Source: Rotaria sordida (lineage: Eukaryota; Rotifera; Eurotatoria; Philodinida; Philodinidae). From it: 64,000 nucleotides of DNA. Shown in pieces: positions 26,458 to 38,500 of this stretch (within the stretch, counting starts at the first letter, position 1; each line of letters starts with the position of its first letter). A model generated the notes under the pieces. That model made no database searches, was not told the DNA's origin, and saw only the letters and a program-made list of their open reading frames with translations. The stretch covers positions 26,560 through 90,559 of the forward strand of contig CAJNOL010000966.1 of assembly GCA_905250125.1 (NCBI GenBank), written 5' to 3'. The translations under genes were made by a program, and so were the position numbers.

Positions 26458-26480
26458 CTGAAACATATGATTCATATACT
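26458..26480 (-). promoter_or_regulatory. Splice acceptor abutting BACURD start codon
   Basis: On the minus strand a T-rich TATGTTTCAG lies directly before ATG (AG at 26459-26458). It is either the end of a 5' UTR intron or a spliced-leader trans-splice site. The upstream PTRH2 stop is only 251 bp away. Confidence 0.5.
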
Positions 26481-26708
26481 TTTTTTTTCTTTTTATCTGA
26501 CAAACTTTTTCATTTTCTATACTATTAAAAACAAATGAAGAAATATGAAGAAAGAAAAATAAAAATAAAGACATGTTCTTGTATATATATTTATTGATAA
26601 TATGGACTTTTATAATTTTAGAATGAGACTTAATTGATTGTAAATGAACCTAATTTCAGAGTGAAAGGAATGGAACAAAACATAAATGTTTATTTTAAAG
26701 AAAAATTA

Positions 26709-28470
26709 TCAATATAATTTTAAATGACGGGTTATCTCATTGATTAATTTCGAAGGTGCTAAAAATAAACAAACAAATAATAAATAATTTATATATATAA
26801 TTTTATTAAACTAACCTGGTCCAATTCCAAGTACTGTTTTACTACCGGGTTCAATCTGTGTACGACCTTGAATAAAATTTTATTTAATTTATAAACAATT
26901 AATTGAATAAGATCTTTCTTCATACCTGCATCTCGTATCAGACAAGTTGTTAAACCTTTACGTTTAGCTTGAAGTCGTAAATTTTCTCTAGAATAAATAA
27001 ATAAATATATCTATGAATAGAAGCTTTTTTTTTTGTCTTAAAATTTTTTTTGTTACAAATCATCAGCTGATTCACATTTACAAACAACTTTTGCTTGTCC
27101 ACAAGAAAACCATGTATCAACAGCATCAGGTACTTGTTCACATGCTTTTTGAAAACAACCAAGTGTTGCATGCGAACACTATTTAATGAGATTTATTTAT
27201 TCTTTTCTTCTTGTTAACAAAATTTTATTTCACTTACTTGTGCTGCTACTTTTCCTATAAAAAAAGAAATAGTTGAAATAAATAAAATTTAAATTTTACC
27301 TTTTCCCATTTTCAAATCATTTCTTACTACAAGTACCATCTAAAATTCGATTAATTTTATTATAAAAAAAGTTTATTAGCAAAATTTCTATGGGATTTAA
27401 ATGTGAAACACGATATGAATGCTGTTGCTAATCACATGAACACTGATTTTTTTTTACTTAATCCTCCAGACATGCAATAAGGAAATAGTTCATATAGTGT
27501 AATAAGATCCGACACTGAATCAAATTGACTTTTACAGATTCGAGTTTGGTTCGGACCGTTGCCAATATATAAATTTTAATTTAAAATAATAAATTTTTGG
27601 TGAATTAAAATTCAACAATCTAATCGTCAAAATACATGACTTCAAGAAAAATAGATTAGAAGTAAGGAGAGAAACTGCTATTATACCTTAACATCCGAAG
27701 ATTTCATAAGAAAAAAACGGTTGCATTCTGTTCCTGTTATTTTCTAATGATAATAAAAAAAACTTGTGTAGATACTTTTGCTAGTAGACCTGAGAGATGT
27801 AATTTAAATTATTTTGAGTTTATTGAATTTTTCAAAAATTAGTTAGATTTGATTCAGTTTAACGTTGCTTTTTAAGAACTGGTTTGAGTTCGGTCTCTGA
27901 ATAAGATGTTATTGATATACAGTCTTTAGTTATATATCCATAACGACTGTCGAGCCTTTCTGAAAGAGAAAATCTGGATAAAACATTGCAAATTTTCACT
28001 CCTATATTTCTGTTTCACAAAATATTAATTTTAATATACTCACTTTATATTCTCCTTCGGCATCGGAACAACCTGGTTCGAACTACAAAAAAAACAATTT
28101 TCCGTTTCTTAATTTTTATTTTATGTATTATTATTTCTACTTACACTTGTTTCATCATCACGTTCATCTCTACCAGAATCAAATGCATTCGAAACAACTT
28201 TTACAGTACTACTAACAAATACAGATGAGCTAAATAGCCAACCAAGTGCTAAACCTTAAATGAACATATTATAATTAATATCATATATCTTCTTTCTTTG
28301 ATTTTTTTACCTCCAAAAAATCCAGCCAAAAGGCCAGCTATAACATTTTTTTCACTAAACCAAGGAACTTGGTTCATAAGAAAACTAAAAAAAAACGAAT
28401 AAATCATTGTTAGCTAATCGTTATAATAAATAATGTAAACTACATCTTACTCGCCTGAGAATGATGACAT
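26709..28470 (-). CDS. PTRH2: Peptidyl-tRNA hydrolase 2, membrane-anchored
   Basis: PTH2-family enzyme that cleaves peptidyl-tRNA to recycle tRNA; animal PTRH2/Bit1 is anchored to the outer mitochondrial membrane and linked to anoikis. Ten exons: 28470-28451, 28384-28311, 28254-28145, 28082-28044, 27339-27300, 27254-27238 (17 nt), 27178-27057, 26987-26926, 26866-26816, 26758-26709; 194 residues (human 179). An N-terminal membrane segment spans about 20-39 (NVIAGLLAGFFGGLALGWLF). The catalytic domain starts at about 82 with MVLVVRNDLKMGKGKVAAQ then CSHATLG, CKCESADDL, GLTTCLIRDAGRTQI, and ends ITRHLKLY, all typical. The 704-bp intron (27340-28043) shows no gene. The first coding exon is only 20 nt, so a start at Met10 (MNQVPW) is possible. 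Confidence 0.94.
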
Positions 28471-28939
28471 CGTTGGAACAAAAAAATGTTAAGTAATAAC
28501 AAAAATAGAAAAAAAAATTTTATCAGATATTAATCTAAAAAAAACAACGCGTTGTTACAATGGAATGAATATTAAATATACATATATATATCGACAATGT
28601 ACGTACATTCATATCGAAATATATAAAATGTATAGGATAATTTTTCTTACATAGGTAAAGTCTCTAATGGAAGATTATTGATCTTAAGAGAAGACAACTT
28701 ATTTTAGATATTATATAGAAATATATATATCGAGCATGAAGATCAACATGTATCTAATGATAAACAAGGAAGTGATAAGATGAATAATGGTTAATGTTGT
28801 TCGTATGTCAATCAATTGTAATCTTTGTCATCAACACACCACTAATTGATGTCATTCATAAACTCATCTGTATTCAATAATAGAAAGTGTACGCAAAAAT
28901 AGTCTTTATATAAAAATAATTTTCATTCTTTTTTTTGTT

Positions 28940-30002
28940 TTATGATTTTAAAATATACAATTGCTCAAGTGCAAAACGTGTACCATTAGTTAAATTTTCT
29001 TTTTGATTATAATCAGCTGTTGTAAGTAAATCAAATGGTAATTCACACATGCCTGTTGGATGAATATGTGCATGAAACATGACTAAATTTTCTAATACAT
29101 TTGTTCGTTTACAAATATTTCCTATTTGTTCATATGAAAGCCATGTATAAGCATCAACTTCATTAGGATCAATTCTAACCGATATTTCATTACTTGTTCT
29201 TGATGATCGTATATGTAAATAAATAACAATATGATGACGACGTGGTAAACCATGATCAAGAGCAACTGGAAATGATGACTAAAAAAGAAACAATTTTATT
29301 AATATAAAAAAACAACAAAAAGATAAATTCTTATTTTTACCTCCCATAAAGCTAATGTTCGTGATGTTTCAAGTTCATTTTTATTTACTTCAATACCTAC
29401 TTCTTCATGTAATTCACGAATACCTGCTTGTATTAACTACATTATATCTATTTAATTTTGCATAAAAAACAAAACAATAAGAAATATTTACTGTTTCGCC
29501 TTGCTCAATTCCACCACCAGGACATACCCAACATGATGGAAATGTTCGCATATGACTTGCACGTCTTGTTATAAGAATATGTTGATCATGAGATTCATAT
29601 AGTACAACTATTCCAACTGCAATTGAATTCAATGGATTATCAGAAATAGTTGATGAATTATTTTGTAGATAAAGATTAGTAAATGGACAATATGATGGAC
29701 GCTAATCAATAAAAAAAAAAAATTTATTTTAAATATCAAATGATAGAAAAAAAAATAAAACATACTCGAAATAAAATTATTGATTTATCATTACGTTGAA
29801 TAATTAATTGATCATTTTCATATGAAATATCGACATTAACATATTCATTATTTGGATTTAATTGATGAACTAAAGGCTATAGAAGAAAAATAATCATGTT
29901 TTTAATCTTATTTAAACTTACTGTAATAAATTTCGGATAAATTTTTTGTTCATTAATATCAATTAATAAAATTTGTATCTTAAATCGATTATTATCCATC
30001 AT
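28940..30002 (-). CDS. NUDT17: Nudix hydrolase, NUDT17-like
   Basis: Nudix hydrolase, probably acting on a nucleoside-diphosphate-linked substrate such as CoA derivatives or capped RNA; the substrate is not evident from sequence. Exons 30002-29922, 29876-29766, 29701-29492, 29436-29341, 29278-28940; 278 residues. The complete Nudix box G-x5-E-x7-REL-x-EE-x-G-I spans about 127-149 (GGIEQGE, then RELHEEVGI), split by an intron. Before it lies LITRRASHMRTFPSCWVCPGG, the arrangement of NUDT17/NUDT8-type proteins, and the N-terminal ~75 residues form a separate NUDT17-like domain. The C-terminal half contains DAYTWLSYEQI. The start lies immediately after a TTAG acceptor. It sits 178 bp downstream of the RRM gene's stop on the same strand. 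Confidence 0.85.
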
Positions 30003-30035
30003 CTAACATAAACAAGAAGGAAAAAAAATAATATG
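30003..30035 (-). promoter_or_regulatory. Splice acceptor abutting NUDT17-like start codon
   Basis: A strong pyrimidine tract (TTTTTTTTCCTTCTTG) followed by TTTATGTTAG ends directly at ATGATG (AG at 30004-30003). With only 178 bp to the upstream stop codon, a conventional promoter plus 5' exon would be cramped, so trans-splicing is plausible. Confidence 0.5.
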
Positions 30036-30180
30036 AGTTAAAGAGAACATTTTGTACAAACTAAAGGTTTCTTTTCTCCTTTTTTCTTTTTTTGTTTTTC
30101 AATACACATAAGAAACAAAACAATGACAAACAGTGTATATATACACACACACTAAAATAATCTAGTCTTATGATTAGAGA

Positions 30181-31535
30181 TTAACGTTGTTGAGCACCAT
30201 AATATTGAGCAACATTATATGGTCCACTTGAATATGATTGATGTTGTCGATGAGATGATGGATAAATTCCTTGTGATTGTTGTTGTAAACCAATCGGTAG
30301 ATCATGTCGAATTGCTCCTTGATTATTAGCTGTTCCATATGGATCATTACGATAATTTGAATAAAGATTATAATCACTAGAAAAAGAAAAAACACTGATG
30401 TTTTTTTTTTTTTTTTGCAAAAAATAAAATAAATACTAACCGTTGATCGGGAAATTCTGGATCACGTGGTCGACTAGCATAATATTTTTCATAAGGATCA
30501 TAATTATGATAAGGATCTCCTGCTGGCGGTACTCCTTGAGATACTGCACTACCATAATATGGATCAACAGCTGCTGTACTTAGATGACGATCATAAGGTC
30601 TATAGAATAAGAAAAGAAAAACAAAATATCTTGAAAACAAAAAAAGACAAATTTTCTTACCGATTTGGACCATAACTATCTAAACGTGTATGTGATGGTA
30701 AATCACGATAATGATGTACTTCTGTTTGTCCACTAGCAACATGACTACCATAACCTTGTACATCATATCCAGTACTATAACCATTATCACGTCCATCTTC
30801 ATAATAACGATGAGAATCTGATCGAACATTATAAGAACGTGTTCGATCATAAATACCATGATCAACTGGAATACTATCATAAGGACGAATAGTATTACGA
30901 ACCCAAGCTGAACTATTATGACGTATTGGACCAACACTACCAACTGATGCACCTGAACTATATCGAGGTACACCATTACTATTACCTTTAGTTCCAGTAC
31001 GCGTACGAGAACTAGATGAAAAAAAAAACAAAAAAAACATTATCCTATTTATTTTATATTCGAATATGAAAATAATCATACTGTCGTAAAGCACTAGTAG
31101 GTTCTGGTTGACCTGGTCGATGTCGAACTGTACTCGTTGAAAGCTAATATGAAGAATGATTTCATTGAAAAATACAAAAAAAAAAACTAAACAATATCAC
31201 TTACTTCAACACGTAATCGTTTACCATGAAATTCTTTATTATTCAATGCAAGTACTGCTTTTTCAGCTTCTTCTATTGAACCATAATGCTAATCAATATT
31301 CAACATATATATCAAAATAATATTATAAATTATTTATAATCTTACAATAAATCCATAATCTTTAATCACTGATGCTTCAAGTACATTACCAAATGATGAA
31401 AATAATTCATTTAATTCACCTAAATAAATAATTCATTAAAATAATATATTTAATTATTATTATACCTGGTTGTGTTGCTGGATCAAGATTACCAATAAAT
31501 AATTTTGTTTTTACTACTTTAACTGATCCACTCAT
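30181..31535 (-). CDS. Single-RRM protein with Tyr-rich tail, RBM4/lark-like
   Basis: RNA-binding protein. Exons 31535-31466, 31419-31346, 31288-31205, 31143-31082, 31011-30661, 30599-30441, 30376-30181; 331 residues. One RRM at about residues 9-77 has RNP2 KLFIGNL and RNP1 DYGFIHY, followed by EEAEKAVLALNNKEFHGKRLRVE, closest in style to RBM4/lark/RBM14. After it the protein is low-complexity: Arg/Ser/Tyr-rich with many YxxR, DPY and GYS motifs, and Gln/Tyr-rich at the end (GLQQQSQG, AQYYGAQQR). Such tails often drive condensate formation, which is inference here. No CCHC knuckle is present, which argues against true RBM4. A CAG acceptor lies 16 bases before ATG (31552-31551). Confidence 0.85.
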
Positions 31536-32469
31536 TGTATATGTTCGTATCTGCATTTAAAAAGAAAAAAAAGAAAAAGAAAAAGTATAATTATTTTAAT
31601 TAAATATATAAATTTTCCTTTACAAAATTTTAACGAAAAAAACAAAATATAAACGCAATGAAATTATCTTCATCTTCGATTTTCCTATGTTTACATTAGT
31701 GAAAACGATTAATATCGAAATGATTAGAAGAAAGATCACAATACAATAATAACAGCGAAAAAAAAAAGACATACAAAATACGTATATACATCAACAAAAA
31801 AAAAAATAGAAAATAAATAATTTAACAGATACACAGTTTTTATTTGTGTTCTATAATAAGAATAAATACAACGAATTCTTTCAGATAAATCAATCGTTTC
31901 AACGTCAATGGCGCATAATTATTCGTCATATTGTGTTCGTCATCGATTCGAGCATAGATCAAATACGCAACAAACTGTGAGATGAATGAGAATAAGAAGC
32001 GAAAATATATACGTGCGTATTTTAATTCGTAACGAAACGCGAAAGCGAAGAATGCACAAGCTAGAAGAATAATGAGAAAAAAACATGCATTCGATTTTAT
32101 ATACATTAATAAATAGAAAATTCTGTTTTCATCTTTCAGAAATTCAATTTCATTCATATATATATATCATGGAAAATAGGCATTCGACTAGTGCATGGAA
32201 AAAGTGAAGCAGGTATATTAAAATCTCTAAAGTGATATTGTAGATTCGATTATTCTGAAAACTAAACTAATAATTTCAAAAATTAATCATAGTCAATTCG
32301 ATATTGATATTATTTATATAGAATGCGGACTAAGATCAAAACTCATTAGAAGGAGAATTCCTCCATCTGACAAAGATATCAACAGTCAGTCTTTTTTTAT
32401 ATTAGAATATGACATACAATGCAAAATCTATCTGAAAAATTAACACTCACCAAGACTTCTACTGACGAG

Positions 32470-33085
32470 GGAAGCTCCTTAACTAATTAATCACTTTTTG
32501 AATCGAAAGCATGATGTACTCTTAATGAGTTATAAGTATCCCGAAAAGAGTTGAGGTTCATAGCTTATTGCTGCTGACATATTGCATTCTTACAATATAA
32601 TGCCATGGTTCCTCTTAGTAGAACCTATCGGACTCGATGTGCTCTATTCCTCAGAGACACCAAGAAAACTGATTTTGGAATTTCGACTTGAAACTTTGCA
32701 TAGAAACAAACCTTAACGAGAATGGATGCATTCGTGAAAGTATCAAGCCATTTGATCTATTTCTGCCCTGAATCTGTGAGTGTATATGAGCGATGTAGAA
32801 GATGCACTTTTACTATGACTATATCTTGAGATAGGAACAAAGAAAGTATCTAAAATTTTCGTAATAAATTATTCTTGTTAAGACTTGTTCCTATGCAAAA
32901 GGTTCAAGTTAAAATTCAAAAATCAATTTTTCTGGTGTCTCTGAGATGGACCACAAAATATCTTTAGAATGTAATATATCGGCAGCAATAGGAAGCTATT
33001 GTTTCGAATTCTTTTCGAGATATTCATAACGTACATGCTATCAACTCAAAAGTGATTAATCATTTGAGGAACCTTCCATCATGAG
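32470..33085. repeat. Foldback element, ~615 bp
   Basis: The left arm, about 32470-32720, is the reverse complement of about 32865-33085. Matching blocks include TTAATCACTTTTTGA against its mirror at 33049-33062, AGAGACACCAAGAAAA (32655) against the mirror of TTTTTCTGGTGTCTCTGAG (32927), and GCATAGAAACAA against TTGTTCCTATGC. Roughly 80 percent identity, spacer about 150 bp, no protein. Confidence 0.7.
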
Positions 33086-33104
33086 ATATTAGATTGCAAT
33101 GAAA

Positions 33105-33425
33105 GAAACATGAGGAAATCTTTCCATGTGATAAAAAACTTTTTACATGAGACTTGCATTATTAGGTAGAGTCTACTAAGACTAGACAAACCCGATAAAT
33201 AATTCATCTCCTTGTTGCTTTATTTTCGAGTCATGACTGATTTTTTTTTTGGTCAAATGCAATTATGTCATTTCAATCTCAATTTTAGATTGAAATGATG
33301 ATATGTGAACATGAATCATTATAAATTTTGTCTAGTCTTAGTAGACTTTACCTAATGATACAAATCTCGATTGAAAAGTTTTTTTTTTCTATCACTTGAC
33401 AAAGTTTCTCCTCGTAAAAAAAAAA
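33105..33425. repeat. Foldback element, ~320 bp
   Basis: The strongest arm blocks are TTAGGTAGAGTCTACTAAGA (33162) and the reverse complement of TCTTAGTAGACTTTACCTAA (33336); similarity continues outwards to about 33105 and 33425 (CTTTTTACATGAGACTTG against CGATTGAAAAG-type sequence). It lies 20 bp from the preceding foldback, so the two may be one composite. Confidence 0.65.
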
Positions 33426-34729
33426 GAACGATCTAGTTTATTTGTTATATTGTCTTTCTTTCGCAATATAAATTCGATGCGACGTATATGTATAATCTTA
33501 TCGAAAGAAAATTAAAAAAAAAAAACATATATATTTGTTTAAGCGAAAAAATATCTGAAAGTGTAAATTCTCACATACCTCATATTATCTAAATGATAAA
33601 TTATTTGTTATAATAAATTTTTCTTCATCTTCATATACATCTGAATTGAACTTAGATGATTATATGTATGACAATATCAAAAAGTTTGACGTACACAATT
33701 ATCATAGAAATCAATCATGAAGATGACGATGATATTTAATCGATTCAATTCGAGTTTATAAAGTCGTTACAAAACTTACAGTTTTTTTTTTTCTAATTTA
33801 TTTACAAGTATATAATCACCTTTTTCTTTTTTTTTTCTTCATTGACATACGAGTTTCATTTGAATAGAGAATACACATTAAACGTACCGCACCCATAATT
33901 TAATAGAAATAAAAAAACCAATGAACCATTATAGAATTTGATAAGTTTATCATGAATTGTTCTTAAATGTTTTTTTTTTCTTCAAATATTTGTTCACATG
34001 TTAAAATATATATTGATTCCGAATAGCACGTACAAGTGAAATAAAAACATCACTAAATTACAATAAAATATCTGATGAAAATTTTCTTTAAAACTAAGAT
34101 TATTTAAAGCATGTATCATTATTTTATCCAGATTTTCTCTTTCGAAGTAATAATCTCGAACTTCGGGAGAGGGTGGTAAATAAGCATAGACATATTGTAC
34201 AATAACAATAAAATTCGGAAAAACTAATCGATTATGTTCGAAGAGGAAAAATCTTCTTTAATGAATAAGCGTTATTCATTTCGTATAAATCCTATGATTT
34301 ACATAATTAAAATATTAATTACTATAGGATTTGTTTATTATACTTACACAAAAAAGAAAACCGAGAACTAAGAAAAACTACTTGAAAATGAATAAATAAT
34401 ATTTGATATTCTAGGGAAATCATTTGCATAATAATATTTAATGCATGAATCGAACTAAATAGATTAAATAAAAATGGATGTATATAAAAGGATTCATTCA
34501 ATTTCAAACTAATATCATTGGTGTTAAAAATTAGATATTAATATATCTTAATCGATGTCGGAAATCAAATTTTTCCAAAAAGAATTTTTGTTTATTAACA
34601 TACAAGATTATCGTTTCGATGTTTGAAATTTTCTTTCGCTGATTACTAATTTTGAAATGTCTTATTTTTATATATGACATTTTTCGTTAAAAAATCGAAC
34701 TTGTTCTATCACTAATGCTCGCACGAGAC

Positions 34730-35100
34730 ACAAATGTAATCTCAATAATTAGGCAACAGTAACAGCCGCCGACTTGCGATTTTCAGCAATCGAAAGAGAA
34801 GAACTCTGTCTAAAATAAAAACTTTTCTAAAAATTAACAGAATTCAATTGAATATCTATGTGATTTTGTTTGCTCGATATTGAGATGCGAGCAAAAATTA
34901 TCATCTGAATCGTGCCTTGGAAAAATAGATAAGAAGCACATGTCAAATGCAGATTTTGTTTTGAATGTTTTATGAAAATGATAGGTTTTAAAATAATTCT
35001 ATCTTATATAATATCAGATAACAAGATGCCCGAAGTTCTCCTATTTCACCCGATTACTAGCTGTTACCGTTGTCAAATTATTCAGCTTACATCTCTATCC
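34730..35100. repeat. Foldback copy of a dispersed repeat
   Basis: The left arm (34736-34810, TGTAATCTCAATAAT...CAGCAATCGAAAG) is mirrored by 35055-35095, and 34960-35020 mirrors the left-inner part. The same left-arm sequence recurs at 63725-63830, where TGTAATCTCAATA and CAGCAATCGAAAG are conserved, so this is a multicopy family. Confidence 0.6.
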
Positions 35101-35579
35101 TTCGTTAATTCTGATGTAGATATTAATATTTAAAAAAAAGTAATCCTACAAAATTGAAGATCTACAATATTTTTATTATTCGTAGTGTTTAGTACAGACC
35201 TTGATTTTAATAAAAGAGTTAAACATTATCTCATTTACTTGCATAGAAACTTCACTTTTTGTACATACACTGAATATATATATTTATACGTACATAACGA
35301 TAGAACCATAATATATCGATTGATTAAATTTTTTTTTTTCAACTGGTATCGAAACACAACTATAAATTCATATTGCAAAATATTTTCATATCTATTTCTA
35401 AACAACAGTCTATTCGTAGCCATTCAAATGATTTCCTGTCCTCTCACCAATCGTTATCGACGAATAGAAATTCATAGAACAAACTATGGATCATTTCTTT
35501 TTTTTTTGGATTCATATTCCTATGAACGCATATATACATATTCCTAGTATTTATATTTAAATGGAATTATAAAATCGAA

Positions 35580-38500
35580 ATGTCTCAAGAACAATCAAAC
35601 TCAATTTCGAATGATTTTTCATATTTATTTTTTCGTAATGGAGTTTCTTTTGAAATAAATTATAATGATGATGAAGATAATAATAATAATGATAATAATG
35701 TGTATGACAATAAAACTAAAATATTAAAACTAAGTGATTTATGTTGTTCATTAATTGTACAAAATGAATATTTAACTGAATATGCATGTGATATAATACC
35801 AAAAGAATTATTTTATCCATTATTTTATTCGGCATTAAATTCTACACGAGATGATACATGTATAAATATATTAATATCACGATGGCCATATCGAATATTT
35901 CGTTTAGAAAATTTTGTTAAAAAAAAATTAACATCATTAAAAATGTTATTATGTGAAAAAACAGCATTACAAAGAACAAAACAAGCTATTAAATATTCAG
36001 TTATTTTAATTCCACGTTTTATTGATTCAATACGACAACAACAACAACAACAACAACAACAAACACAAATAAATAAAAAGAAATTATCAAATTTACGTAT
36101 ACTTGATGTGACAAATTTTCCTGTTGTTGAATTAATATTAAGATATATATCTACACATTGTCGTTTAGCTGAAAAAGAAACAAAACGTAATCAATTAATT
36201 GATATTTATCATCAACAACATCAACATTTATTACCTGTTCTAAAATCTGATGATGAGAATAGTAATGATAATGGAGTGAATACTAGTATAGGTAAAACAT
36301 TAAAATTTCCTATCATGAACTTATTGTGAATAAAATGTGAAACTCACATTATACTAATCAGTGATTGAAAAGTAATTAGATAAAATTGTTCATTCATTTT
36401 TGAGCTTCTTACAGGAGTAATAGACCATAGAAATTTGAAAAAAGTTGGATTAGTATCAGAATAGGCGTGTTCCATCAAAAATTTAACTCGATAAGGGTAC
36501 ATTTAATTTTGACGTTATCTGGAACGTAAGGATTTTAGACCGTGCTCTTTCTTTTGTCCAAAATGCTCGGAAGTAGGCTTTCTGGAAAAGTTTTTTGTTT
36601 TAACAGTCCACAATGATAGAGCAACCAATTCTCCACAGAATGAGATGTCTCCGAGCTCTCTAAGATGTTTTTTGGTCGAGTTACATCAATTTTAGTGAAA
36701 GGCGAAAGCCATTTTTTCTCATAGGAAATAGCAGGAAAAACAGCTTTGGCCCTTCACCAAAATTGATGTAACTCGATCAAAAAATGTTGTAGAGAGCTCG
36801 GCGACATCTCATTTTGTGAAGAATTGATTGCTCTATCATTATAGACTGTTAAAACAAAAAACTTTTGCGATCATTGGTCTAAAAACCAAAGTTTTCTAGA
36901 AAACCTATCTACGAGCATTTTGGACAAAAATATCCGCTAGACAAAAGAAAGAGCATTGTCTAAAACTCTTAAGTTTCAGATAGCACTACATTCAGTCAAA
37001 ACCGAAAAAAGTTAGCATAGACCAACTTTCGAAGGAACCATGCCTATTTTGTGTTCTTTTTGAATATAGATTCAAAAATTACTCAAAGACGAAGAAACAA
37101 TTATTTCAAATACTGGAAAAGAAAGAACAAATATTTTCTCTATAAAACTACATACTAATGATAAGGTTGCTGAAAATCATTTGTTAATAGTGAATCTTTC
37201 AAGATAAGAAACATCGTATCAATTTAAATAATTTTCTCAATTTCTATGAAAAATAAGCTTGATCATTCTTGAATGATGATTCTAAAACTATTCATTCTTA
37301 TATCGCTTTGTATAGACAACAATCTCGTCTGTAATTCTATGCGAAAAAACGTATGGAATAAAGGAGACTATTGTTGCAAAAAGGGTCAATTTTTGCATCT
37401 CTAACATTTCGATTCGTAGCTCCTAAATCAGAATTTCTAGAGACTTTTTTAAGAGGTTGGATATTGAATGAACATTTTTTTTTCTAATTACTTTTGCTTA
37501 ACCTTTTAATCCTTTGCATCTGGGCGACGTGAATTCGCGTCCTGAGATTTCGAAGCTTGGATAACTTTAAAAATTACGGTCTGTTGATTATTTAATGATA
37601 TGAATTGCATGGAGATTTGTGTTTAGGATATTTTTGCGTTAAGATTCTCTATACTTATTGATTGTCCCTTAACTCTTTTAGTACGGGATTATTTTTATAT
37701 AGTAAAAAGCACGGGAGACGGTTGATAGACAAAAATTTTTTGATTCAAAATCCCAACTATGTTATACAAAACGAAAGAGCTCGGTGAGTTGAGCACTTTT
37801 TGTGATGAAATTTGGTCTTTTAAAAGAAATTATGAAGAGTTCTAGGTAAATTAACTTGTAAAATTTTAGTCGTTGCCACACTCAGAACTCTTCATGGTTT
37901 CATTTAAAAGATCAAGTTTTGTCACAAAAAATACTCAACTCACCGAGCTCTTTCGTTTAGTTTAATATAATCGGTGTTTCAAATAAAAAGAAATTTTTGT
38001 CTATTAATTGTCCTCCATCCTTTTTATTATATAAAAATAATTCCAGACTCAAACGGTTAAGCATACTACAATTATTTTCCAAGGATAATCGATCGGTCGC
38101 CAGGGAAACAATCCATCTAATTTTTTTTTCTGTTTGCCTTGTTCCTTTTTTCTATATCTATAGCACGTCTCAGCGCACTATGATATATCTCGATAAGCTC
38201 AGAAAAATTGATATGGATTATTTTCCATAGTCATAACTTGATTAGTTCATGTTTTTTATGTTGATCATATGATAACTGTAGTAAATCAATGCATTATTGA
38301 CAAACCAAAATTGTTGGCTTATTGTGATGTAAAACTATTTTCTCAGAACATAAGACGATTTTACAAGCTCATGAGTTTATGAGTGGGTGTGAGTCATTCA
38401 TTGCTATGAGGAAGAGTCGTAAATATTTGTCTTCGAATAACATAATGTGAGATTTTCTATATAAAAAGAAATAGAATTTAAATGAAAGAAAAAAAATTTC

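Larger units (their letters stand above)
31536..35579. other. 4-kb intergenic tract with foldback elements
   Basis: Lies between the divergent RRM gene and LRRC14-like gene. No gene is recognised. A 105-codon frame at 31840-32157 (-) has two hydrophobic segments but resembles chance AT-rich reading. Three foldback repeats occupy about 1.3 kb and are listed separately. The remainder is A/T-rich flank. Confidence 0.55.

Noticed and set aside
31840-32157. 105-codon frame with two hydrophobic segments upstream of the RRM gene
   Set aside because: A/T-rich sequence easily yields hydrophobic frames; no family match and no signals.
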